From: Paracamarosporium sp. OC-R06-R3
Lineage: Eukaryota; Ascomycota; Dothideomycetes; Pleosporales; Didymosphaeriaceae
Assembly (NCBI GenBank): GCA_019828545.1
Contig: JACVRA010000014.1
Span: 62,001 to 126,000, forward strand
Direction: 5' to 3'
Length of the DNA stretch: 64,000 nucleotides
Shown: one piece after another, positions 20,930 to 31,087 of the stretch
How positions within the stretch are numbered: position 1 is the first letter of the stretch
How the letters are laid out: each line of letters starts with the position of its first letter
Translations under genes and position numbers: made by a program
Notes under the pieces: model-generated
Told to the model about the DNA's origin: nothing
Databases searched by the model: none
What the model saw: only the letters and a program-made list of their open reading frames with translations

Positions 20930-23900
20930 TGTGAACGAGCGTGAATGACGAATGCTGGTTTGTCGCTTTCATTCGATAAAGAGGCATACCCAGCATTTTG
21001 TACCATTTTAAGATCGCGAAGCTCTATCGCCAAGGCGGAGTCTGACCAGCCATACTATACCTGCGCAAATGTCGGCTTACGCTAAGCAACAAGGGGGTTC
21101 GATTAATTTAAGCGCCAGATCTGGTGCGTTCTCTTAGAAGCGAGGTTGGCGCAATTGAGGAATGGCGCCATCTATACGTATCTAGTGGTGGGATCACGAT
21201 GCAGTCGTCGAAGCGAGTAGGGGTGCACGAGATTTGATGTTGCTGCCTGGTAGACATGGGCGCTTCGCGGACCTGCGTCGCAGAAATTAGATTTGCCTAG
21301 TTGATAAGCCCCAGCCGCTGTTGTTTGCTGCAAATGAGCCAGGATGTCTGAGTACCTTTTTAAATACATTGCGCAGTTTCTTCCCAATCTTGCCTGGTTT
21401 GAGCTGCTCTGTGCGTACCTGCCGGACATGCTAAGATTCACAATGGCTTCCAGCTCGACCGCATCCGTGGCCTATCAATGCTTGAAGGTTGTCACTAATC
21501 CAAATTCGGAATATGTGAACATTTCTATGATTCATTTTCTAAATAAGAACTTGCACCAAGTCTATAGTACTTAGAGTAGGCGAATGCTTGAACTAAACAT
21601 GGCACGCTATCATCGGAGGATTCCGCGCTTTGCCATAAGAGTGGAATAAATAGAGTGTATCATTTCCTTGGATTATCGTGTAGTAACACGACCTTCAAGT
21701 CATCATGCTCACGCTCTAAGGCTGTTCTTGTTTCACGTGCACTTTTGACCAAACTAGGACTTTGAACCGACGCTCGAGGGGCTTGCAGCTTACATTGTAG
21801 GTTCGTAAGCGGAGATTGCGGGTCGCGTCAGGCGAATGAGATGCAAGTATAGGGATCGTAAGACTGCCAGTAGGATTTCAAAGTCTTCGCACAGCATTGC
21901 CCTTCTTGTTTCACGTTATTTTCTCAAACCCTGCGTTGGCAATGTTGGGAGACCCTTCAAGATGCACACTCCAAAGAGAAATTTGAATGTCAATCAACTT
22001 GAACGAGATGATGTTTTGTTTACTCAGTTTTTAGCAGAGTTCATCTTAACTTGATGTTGAGCTTCACCATCCCCATGTACCATAGCACCGTCTCCCTCAT
22101 ATACTCTTTTCTTAACGCATATAGAAATCACATACGGCTTCGAGTTTTCTTTTTATATAACGCCGGGCTCAATAGTCGCCAAAGCTTTCATGCAGACGGT
22201 AGTTGTTACTTTGAGAGACTATTAGGACGCTCACATCGATGTCCTGAAAATATTCTTTCTCTATTATTAAGTTTCAGTAGTGTGGAGAAATTTGCGGGTT
22301 TCAAAAGAGAGCTTTGTATAACTTTTTTATAAAATCAAGCTGCCGGCGGGAACTACTAGGATTATTTTGGAATTTATGGTAGCGTCTTGCCGTAAGAGCG
22401 ACAAGTTCAAACATCTCATATATGAGGTATTTCAATACGAGCCCGAAGGAGAGTTGACGCAATCCTGTTCAAAAGATTTTGTCTGTGTGAATAAATATGT
22501 ACCCCTACTCAGGCATGTCGTCAAGAGGTCAATGGTCTATGCTTAGAATAGAGAGCTCGAAGAACGGACGAATGGATGAAACTTCAACAAAGTATGGACA
22601 TATGCGGGAAGACAGAACGAGCTCAATACATTAATGTCCCGTGACCTAATCTCTAGTATGTAGAATAAATATTATAGAAAGTTACGACATGTGTGTGAAA
22701 GTAGGTGAACTTGACCTTCGTTTGTGTGATGAACGAGAGAGCACTCCAACATACAGATGCTATATTATGCGTTTCCACTGGCGAAAGGAGGGCTCGCAAG
22801 GACGGAGCATATATTAAATCCCAGTTTTGGTTTTGGTTTCGCGTAGGTTCATGCCGCAACGAAACTCTTTGGTCTGCAGTCTTGCGACATCCAAGGACGG
22901 AGCACATCGCGGCTTGTTCTCAAAAGTTACAAGTTCGAGTATCCGAAAAATAAAGGATAGTGTAGCTACCATACGATATCGAACTATACCCTAGATGCAC
23001 AACACTTTGAAGGTAGGGGGCACGTTGCAGATGAAGGATTTTTCTACTTCCTCGTCTGCTTGAACATTGGAGTGGTACACTAAGGCAATAGAATGATTCG
23101 GGGCTTTTGGCATTTTAATTCGAAACCCGCAGTTACATGCGCATAGCACAAGTAGCTTTCACGTGTATCTAAGAGGCGAAGATAGAGTCCAGGAACATTA
23201 GATAGCCGGATGTAATTCTGATGCATAGAGCAAGATCTCGCATTAACAGCCATCGATAGCGATGTTCTGCATTTTATCTTCATTTTTATCTTAGATACGT
23301 CTGCAACATTGAAAAAAGCGTGCTCAGCTTCCCTATATGAAGAGGTCTCTCTCCCAAGGCAGACACATGATTCCCTCCGGTAAGGATTTGCAAGTCTTTA
23401 CACGAAGATTGAATATACTGGCTGGATCCATGATCCAGCATAAACAGTTCAGAGTGTACGGGATACATTCCAAAATAGGTGACATATCCCCCATGAATTA
23501 TGGACGGAATAATTGACTCATTTTCGAGAACCAGGCTCGACCCCCATACAGTAGCAATGTTTGTTATTTTGCATGTCTAAAACAGGATCCCAAGGAAAGG
23601 AACATAGGTTATAGTCCCCCGGGGTTCGAATCTCTAATTGTACGAAAAGCCGGATCCACACCCCCGACATCGACGACTGAGGAGGTAGTTTTTAATGTGT
23701 GTGGATAGCGAGCCCTGGAAACAATATACATAGTGAGGGAAAACTGCCAATTTCATCCCGATGCATTAAGAGTCACCCCGTCCGGAAACACATAAGGGCG
23801 TGAAATCTTCATTCTGCGATACAACTAGCCAAAGGGAGAGTTCATTGGTTCGGTCGGGAAATCATGCCAATTTCTTTTATGTTTTTTTAGGTTCCTTACC

Positions 23901-24329
23901 CCACCAGACATTGCCAGCGATTATCTCCTTTTAGAATCCAAGAAGACCGCAACAAAGAGACCCGTCATGAGTGTTCCTCTCTGTTTAGCACAGCTCAGAC
24001 CCGACGCAACACATGCTCGCATGCCTTCATTCCTTCTATACACCATAGTTTCTATGTGATCCTCCGTCTTCCAAATCCCAAAAATAAGTATATAGCCCTT
24101 GTCTCTTTTATCCTCCAACACCCACATGTACTTATTCGTTTCGATGTTTCGATGTCTCTCAGATCCACGCCCGTACCGTCCCCCAACCCATGGGAAGACC
24201 CAAATTCTCCTTGATCCGAATATCGCAGCCAAACTCTTTCCCATACCATTTAGGACACATATATGTCGTCGCAGTCTGTTTTAGAAAACCCAGCCCACAT
24301 CATAAATGGTCCAGAACACATTCTATTAT

Positions 24330-24991
24330 GAGAAACTCGCACAGCAAGGACATGTGGGAATCAGGCCAAAATTTTTGGTGTCTGCTCCGTGATATCGCTC
24401 AGAACGACGTCCACACATATGTAATTTGAAGTTGCGTTTGAGTGCTAGGCAGCGAGGAAGAGTGTCGAGACTAATTTCAAGGAAGTAGCCGGACTGGACA
24501 ACATCTAAGGACACTAGAAGGGTTTTCCGGGTTCGAAGTGTGAGAAACAGAAAGAAAACGCCATGGGTTGAGCTGGGGGGTTCTGGCGGCTGCCCGTGAT
24601 GTCGCTCGGAACAAGGCCTATGCATGAACAGTTTCGCTGTCGTCTTCAGTGTTAGGCAAAGACAAAAAGTGCCGCCATTGACACAGTTGCACATGTTCTT
24701 ATAGGGCGAGCGAAGACCGGACAAGATATGAATGTTTTTTGTTTGATTGGGTTCTAGGCGTGAGAAACTGAAAGAGAACATAACAATCGGTCCAAAAACT
24801 CCTGGTTTTTAGTCGATGTTGTCGCCCAGAACGAAGTTCACACATGACCAGTTTGTAGGGCAGTTTTAGTGCCAGATAGCGAGGAAGAGCGCCCTCATCA
24901 ATAGGTATCGAGAACCTTTTGTAGAGCGAGCGAGAAGCGGACGGGATATGATTGAGGAAAGGTTCGTTTTGGAGTTCAAGGGGAAGTCCCA
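24330..24991. repeat. Three degenerate ~215-bp tandem repeat copies
   Basis: Copies begin with GAGAAAC at 24330, 24542 and 24762; a possible partial fourth begins at 24992. Shared blocks in order: GAGAAAC, an AAAGA(A/G)AAC stretch, TGAT(A/G)TCGC(T/C)C then (A/G)GAAC(G/A)A, an ACACATG block, GTG(C/T)(T/C)AGGCA or similar then GCGAGGAAGAG, and a GCGAGCGA..GACCGG block. Copies are heavily diverged, mostly by transitions. No coding frame survives in them. Confidence 0.7.
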
Positions 24992-25800
24992 GAGAAACAT
25001 ATCTGCGATGCACTAGCCCTTTTTGAAGTCCACTTCCCATGAGAAGGGATCCTCCATTTTTAGAATGTTAGAAGCGGTGCTCAGCCAGAGAATTGGGTTT
25101 TGTACCGGCTATTTTGACAGAGGTTCCAGGGAACGAACATCATCCATACTAATAATTTTCGAGTCCGATCCCTATGACGAGCCCTAGCAGGACTTTTAGT
25201 GTCTGCTCGCGGTCCCGGAACAGAGGATAAAAGTGACCGCAGCCTACTTGTTTCGAGGGAGCCCAGAGAACGAACATCACCCGAACCAAAAATTCTCAAG
25301 TCCACCTCCCATATAGTGATACGCTCTTAAACGTGAAACACGATGTTGAATAGAGATAATAACTCCCACATCCCACTGTTTCGAGAGAAGTCCACAGGGA
25401 ACGAATATGTTGTCTCGCATCCAGGTTTCTTCGGGTTTAATCCCCATGACGAGGAGCCAAAGGCTGTAATCGTTTGAAGACATCTTTGAGACAGAGAAGA
25501 ACATCGTTCTTAACTAGAAGCTCTCGAAACGAGATCCCAGGGACCCAACATGCAGCATCCACACCAAAACTTCTCAAGTCCGACCCCCATGATTTGAGTC
25601 AGGAAGAGTTTTGTTATATAGCTGAGGCTTCTAAACAGAGAGTAATGTTGGCGAAGTCCTGTTTGTTTCGAGGGGAGGTCCCGAGGGAACGAGCATGGAT
25701 TTGACGATCAAGTCTTTCGAGTCCGATCCCCATTTGTTCGACTAGGAATTCCTTTAGTGTTTGGGCGGGTTGTCTCCAAACACAGGAGTATTGCTAATCA
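24970..25800. repeat. About six degenerate ~140-bp tandem repeat copies
   Basis: Repeated core: TGTTTCGAGGG, then (A/G)GTCCCAGGGAACGAACAT, ~25 variable bases, CTCAAGTCCGA then CCCCATGA, ending in a TTTTAGTGTCTGCTC-like block. Clear copies begin near 25105, 25248, 25377, 25521 and 25661, with a weaker one near 24975. Spacing is 128-144 bp. All copies lie in the same direction. Confidence 0.75.
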
Positions 25801-25841
25801 TTAGCATGTTTCCAAATGCTCGGCGCTGACTCCATGATATT

Positions 25842-25930
25842 GTGGAGAAAGACTTTGGTTCGTCCACATATTGTTGAGAAAGACTTCGTTTCGTCCACAT
25901 GTTGAGGAAGACTTAAGTTCGTGCACATAA
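25842..25930. repeat. Three ~29-bp tandem repeats
   Basis: Three head-to-tail copies of a unit reading GTTGAGAAAGACTTCGTTTC then GTCCACAT, with a few substitutions (starts 25842, 25873, 25901). They follow directly on the ~140-bp array. Confidence 0.8.
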
Positions 25931-26274
25931 TATTTCAACGAAGCGGTTTCAGTATTCTACTGGAGAGACCGCGAAGAAGTGTTGTCTAAAGAAAGGAAAG
26001 ATAAAACTCGATTAACGAGCGGGCTATATACACATAACTCGAGCGAAGCAGCACCAGACGATGCCACCAATGAAGATACGCATCATTAACTTGTTCAAGG
26101 CTCTAAGATTCGACGATTAAAATATACTAAGAAATAATGTGTCTAGCCAGCAGATGTGTGCGCCAAGCCATGCGGAATCCGAACAGCCTGCTATGTCAAG
26201 CCAAAAGCTCGTGTTATACAAGTCGATGCGTTCTGCTAGGTACATCCTCCGAGTCCTACCATGCATGTTTCGGC

Positions 26275-27106
26275 TCAACAGCACTTGCCTCCCTGCGCCT
26301 TATTCCCTCGTGCATCATTCATACCCAGATTTATCCTCGCGTTATTCCCACCGCCACCACCGGGCCCTTTGACGCCTGATCTCCTATCATTAAGGTCGTA
26401 CCGCCCAGCCTCGATGTTTTGATATATTCGCTCTGCGACCTCTAAGAACGCTCGTTCGACGCCGTTGCCCGACTTTGCGGATGTCTCGACGTACTGCATC
26501 ACGCCGTTCGCTTTGCACCATTCCTCTGCCTCTTCTTTCGTAACCTGTCTCTTATTGTCTGCACTCTCTTCTCCCGAAACTGTACTTGCTGATGCAAGAT
26601 CGGATTTGTTTCCTACGAGAACGACAACGATGTTCTCTTCTGCGATTTGGCGGAGGTCGTTCAGCCAGCTTGTTGCGCTGAGGAACGTGTTCTTCCGCGA
26701 TATATCGAAGACCAACAGCGCACCCGAAGCACCCCTAAAGTAACTCCGCGTGATGCTCTTGTATGTTTCCTGCCCTGCAGTATCCCACAGCGAAAGTTTC
26801 ATGTGTTTTTGTTCTGGAGGCTTCTGGTTCTTGGAGGGGGCGGCTGCGGGATCGGACTTGGAGGGGTTGTTGATCTCGAGAGCGTGGGATGCGGGCGGGC
26901 CGACGGGAACGATGCGGGAGCCGAATTCCACGCCGATTGTGACATCATGGTGAGGGGAGAAGCGGCCTTCGCAGAGGCGGATGGTGAGCTGGTGGAGCTA
27001 TTAGTTGGAGCGTTGAGGCCAGGGTAAAGCGTCGTACACTCGACTTTCCACAGCCCGAGTCCCCCAGCGAAACGATCTTCGCAATGTAGTCCCACGGTTG
27101 CGTCAT
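26275..27106 (-). CDS. ypt4: Rab family small GTPase, Ypt4/Rab4 type
   Basis: Two exons: 27106-27038 and 26988-26275 (260 aa). The splice restores the P-loop region as GDSGCGKSS-LTIRLCEGRF; an alternative acceptor nine bases upstream would insert three residues and was rejected. All GTPase boxes are present: P-loop, switch I Thr in HDVTIGVEF, WDTAGQE, NKSD and ETSAKSG. The C-terminus ends KCC, a site for double geranylgeranylation. N-terminal WDYIAKIV and the SRIVPVG segment after switch I resemble fission yeast Ypt4, the Rab4 branch of endosomal recycling. Two oddities: a ~25-30 residue Pro/Ala/Lys-rich insertion between switch I and WDTAGQE, and a Ser/Glu-rich insertion after NKSD. At 260 aa it is long for a Rab (~205-215). 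Divergent from the PNS1-like gene. Confidence 0.9.
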
Positions 27107-28315
27107 GAGGGCGGTTTGCGCCCCTGAGGGCAGCGAATCCGATAGCGAGGAAGGTCTGGAAGGTGAGGCGCGAGGGAATGGAACGGTTAAGAGGGCGTTG
27201 CGAGTGAGGACGTCGGTGCCGAGGTTTGAATTTGAATTCGTGATATACCGGAAGTGAAGCAGTCACTGGCTGGTACAGAAGTGGGTATCTTGGTCTGTTG
27301 TAAAGTGGAGGGTATAGTCTGGGGAACGGGGGAAGTTTGGTTTGGCTCGATGCAAGTGAGTAGCTGTGGCTGGAGCATCGTCATAATCTTGGTTGTGGCT
27401 GAGCTGTCACGCCGATTAGGAAAGCGTCACGATGGCACATCTCTTGGGGGGCGTTGGCTGATATCAGATAGAGATATCAAAGACGAGGATTCCATCGTAT
27501 GAGTGACTTTATGAGTTCTTCGTTCGGGTTTCAGTCACGATTGATAGCAGTGGTATAGATCCAGGCTCGAACTAGCATGAGCCCGTAACACCTGGTCAGC
27601 ATGTGTGAAAGAGTTGATTCTTTGTTAGAGGACAAATTGCCCGGCACATTATTAATTATAGTCACGCCGGGTCATATGGTATTTCAGCAGCATCTAGAGG
27701 CTATCCTTCAGAGCTGGCTGCAGGCGCGCTTGAGTTGTCACTGTACGACTGGCGCTAACGCGGGATGTTTGACCGGTGACGGCGATCCAACTGTAAAGCC
27801 CCTAACGACATCTTCCGCTGTAATTCCAAAGCCATCATGACGATCCCATGAAAATGTTTGGTACGTGATCATGGCCAGAGAAACGAGGCGGCCGTTGCGG
27901 GCCTGTGACGCCTCCGCGTTGAGCCGCGCTAAGCTCGAGACTGTGTAGCGCCGGCTTCGGGCTACTGCAGCGCAGCTATCGCTGGGGTGCGCTTGACTTG
28001 CTTGGTGAGCAACAAGCACCTGCACCTACGCCTGGATATCCTGCGGCTCCGACAATCCTCTGCTTTCTTTCCACACACATCCTTATACACGACACGCATC
28101 GCCAGCTACACGCAAACACGCCAGTCGCCTCGCTACACGCGGCCCGCCGCCTGCGGATGCCTCCTCCACTGCGCCATCTCGAGCTGCTGCCTCTTGTATC
28201 GCCGCCCGCCTCACCGCCCACGGCTGACTCCACACCCGCTCTGAGGCTGCACCCGCGATAAAGCACGAGTGCTGCCTGCCAGCTGGACAGGCACGCGAGC
28301 AATCCACCCGTCGCC
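27107..28315. promoter_or_regulatory. Divergent promoter region of ypt4 and the PNS1-like gene
   Basis: 1.2 kb with no convincing gene. The right half is GC- and CCGCC-rich, typical of a fungal 5' leader. Open frames on both strands here are compositional. Confidence 0.5.
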
Positions 28316-30678
28316 ATGTTTTCCGAGTGTAAGTCGTCCACCCGCGCCCATGTGACTGCTCCCGCGCCTCTGTCTTAGAATGCCGGCCTCGTGTGACTGA
28401 CCAGCATGCCGCAGATGCCTCCAAGTTCCTCTCGCAGTCGCAGTCTGCATCGCGACTCTCCCTCGGACAACCCGAGTCGCCCTTTACCCAGCCTCGATCA
28501 GACAGACAGCGACCGTCCTCTCGCTCACGACCCTCGGGCAGCTACTTCCAGCGCCGCAACATGAATCCTTACAACTCGCAGGCCATGTCGCGCTATCCCT
28601 TCGCCTCCCGGACCTCAAACGCGCCCGCCCCTTTGTTCTACTCCGCCACAGACGACTTCCGAGAAGAAGACGACCATGCCGAACACGATAGGGAGATGGC
28701 AGACCACTACGCTTTACGCCGCTCTCGGGCGCAGTTTGGCGCGAGCAACCTATCTGAGTCGGCAGAAACAGACGACGATTTAGAACGAAAGTCGGACCAC
28801 ACAGCAGATGGCGGCAGTGTTGACGGCGATGCCACCTACGGGCTAGGGCGGGGCATAAAGAGCTCGTGGAAGGAAGACACTCCGAAGCGAGGGAGATCGA
28901 CTACCATCACAAAGCTGGACCATGATAAGAGAGATTCAAGTGTGCCACTCTCCGAGTCGAGCGCAGCACCGAGCAGCCAGAACAACGCTAAGCTTGTGGA
29001 TGTTGAGTTGGCGTCGACGAACCGGGGAAGCTTTGGAGAAGAGGATGCAAGCGAGGTATCGCGAGATATCGAACGGCCGCCGTCGTATCAACAGTTTCGG
29101 AACCCGCCTAGACGAACGCGTGGGAGAAGTCCACTTCGAACTCAATTACCTATACCGCAAGAAACAGACGAGGACACTCTCCTGCAGCATCCAGGGTCAT
29201 CCGAGCCCGATTCGGATCCGCAACTTATTACGGCAGAACCTATGGCACAGCCACGGCACAACTTCTTCTGGGCAGAGATGTTCATCCTTGCAAAATGCGC
29301 CCTTGTCGGTGTAGTCTTCCTGGCATGGTTGCAAGATTCACCGCCAGATAAGAAACATCCGTTGGGAGACACGATATATACAGTACTGCATTCGTCGTTC
29401 CATCTGATCGGCGTATATTCGCTAGTTTCAGTCTTAGTAGGCCTTCTCTGGCTATCATTGCTACGATCATTCGCACGACCCCTAGTCATTGTTCTACTGG
29501 TCGCCACACCGATCATATCATTCTCATTCTTCCTCTATCCGCTTATTTCAAGCTTCAAGGGTTCTTGGCAAGGCAAAAGCACCCAAGACAAAGTAATGCG
29601 GTGGCTTTCCCTTGGCCCAGCTATCTTCTGCGTAGGGTGGCTCTACACGGTAGTAAAAGGGCGTCATGCCCTGGACAAAGCTACCAGAATGCTTGAATTC
29701 TCTGGGGAAATCCTACAGGCAAACTTCCACCTGCTCTTCATCGGAATCGCTACATTGGCTGCTGTTGTGATCTGGTCCTGGATATGGGTTTTCATGTTTA
29801 CTAGCCTGTTCCTCGGAGGCCATTCTACGAATTCTGGCTGGGTCATCGACATGAGCACCTGGTGGCTCGGTGCAGCTTTCTTCTTCGACTACTTCTGGAC
29901 GCTCAGTGTGATTACTGGCGTCCAGCGCGTTAGCACTGCAGCGACGGTCAGCCACTGGTATTTCCATCGCAACACAAATCCCACGCCGCCACGTGCCATG
30001 GTCCAAGCCTCTCTATTCCATGCCTTCTACACCATGGCCGGCACGATATGCTTCTCGACGTTCCTAGCCCTCCTCGTACGGCTCCCACTTCTTATCTTCC
30101 CACGCCGCATCACGAGGTGGATCAGCGCATGCGTCTACCACGTTCTTCCGACATCGATTGCCGTCCTGACGAACCCGCTCACTCTCACGTTCGCATCTAT
30201 CCACAGCGTACCGTTGGCACAAGCATCACGGGGCATTAGCGAGATGACTTTTATCTCGTCGTCCTCACCATCAACAACCCTCGGCCCACGCTCGTTCGCG
30301 CCGTCGCAACCACGCCCGTCGATCGTCTCTTACCGCCTCAGTAAAACTTTGCTTCACGCTATTCGCTGGGTCATTACGCTTGCTTTGGGGTTCGGGGGCT
30401 GGGTATCGACAGCCAGAATGCTGAAACTTGGGAATGATACCGTGCCGTATACTGGTAGTCTGTATGCGTATGTGGTTGGGTTGATCAGCGCGGCAATTGG
30501 GTGGGGAGCTCTTGGGGCAATGGAAGGTGTGTTGGGTGGTATTTTGGACGCTGTGCTCATATGCTGGGGCAGCGAAGCCGGAAGGGATGGGAGTGGAGAG
30601 GCGCGTTTCTGCCTCGAAGCGGGGAGATTGTTTGGGAATGAGGTTAGTGGGCGTGGGAGGGGACGGTATGAGGTTTAG
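28316..30678 (+). CDS. PNS1: Choline-transporter-like (CTL/PNS1) membrane protein
   Basis: Two exons: a 13-nt first exon 28316-28328 (MFSE plus one base) and 28415-30678, 758 aa in total. The join reads MFSEYASKFLSQSQ; the intron is 86 nt and the downstream frame has no better start. Residues 1-285 are disordered, Ser/Arg-rich and acidic. From ~290 to 735 there are about ten hydrophobic helices, with the family's dense Trp/Phe segment (WIWVFMFTSLFL), a conserved WYF in the region between helices, and late helices including SAAIGWGALGAMEGVLGGILDAVLICW shortened here only by length rules. This fits the plasma-membrane choline transporter family PF04515. Transport of choline by fungal PNS1 proteins is not proven. 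Divergent from ypt4, convergent with GCP2. Confidence 0.85.
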
Positions 30679-31087
30679 GGAGGAGGAGAAGCACGGGTAG
30701 TAGATTTGGTCAAATGATACTTTCTTGATTATAGCATAGCACTGGCGCTTTGGATTAGATGGTCAGATTCTGGCGCTGCCATCATTGCGGTTGCACAGTA
30801 TCATTCAACATCAAGATTAGTTATTCACACGATATCTCAATGACTTGTATGGGGACTTTGCACAGGGTGAACATATTGGATATGCATTGTTGGACCACGC
30901 GATGCCGGTGCAAGACTACTTCCTCGCCCATCCAGACGAGCATCATAACGACTACGCCCAACCCGCGCAGCAAAATGGTATCCCACCAGCGCCAAGCCAC
31001 AATAACGAGTATATAACTACAACACCACAACGCCTCTGCAAAACCCCACACATCATGTGACCACCAACACATCGACACACACACGCC
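30679..31087. other. Short intergenic region between convergent genes
   Basis: 409 bp of 3' flanks; CA/CCA-rich near its right end. Nothing else seen. Confidence 0.6.

Larger units (their letters stand above)
20930..26274. other. 5.3-kb gene desert with decayed repeats
   Basis: No ORF here looks like a gene: frames are short, change often and give no family motif. The left ~3.3 kb looks like decayed unique sequence with many stops; the right part (24.3-25.9 kb) has three kinds of degenerate tandem repeat, listed separately. Fragments resembling the right-hand repeat core (TCGA..CC.A..CCCCAT) also occur near 23.52 kb. No transposase, reverse transcriptase, terminal repeats or target-site duplications could be recognised. 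Stops in all frames plus transition-rich copy differences fit old repeat-induced point mutation, which is inference. Confidence 0.6.

Noticed and set aside
23600..23645. GGGTTCGAATC resembling a tRNA B box
   Set aside because: No matching A box at the right distance and the flanks do not pair as acceptor and T stems. It lies in decayed sequence.
20930..24300. Intact transposon in the gene desert
   Set aside because: No transposase, integrase or reverse-transcriptase motif, no terminal repeats and no target-site duplication could be found.
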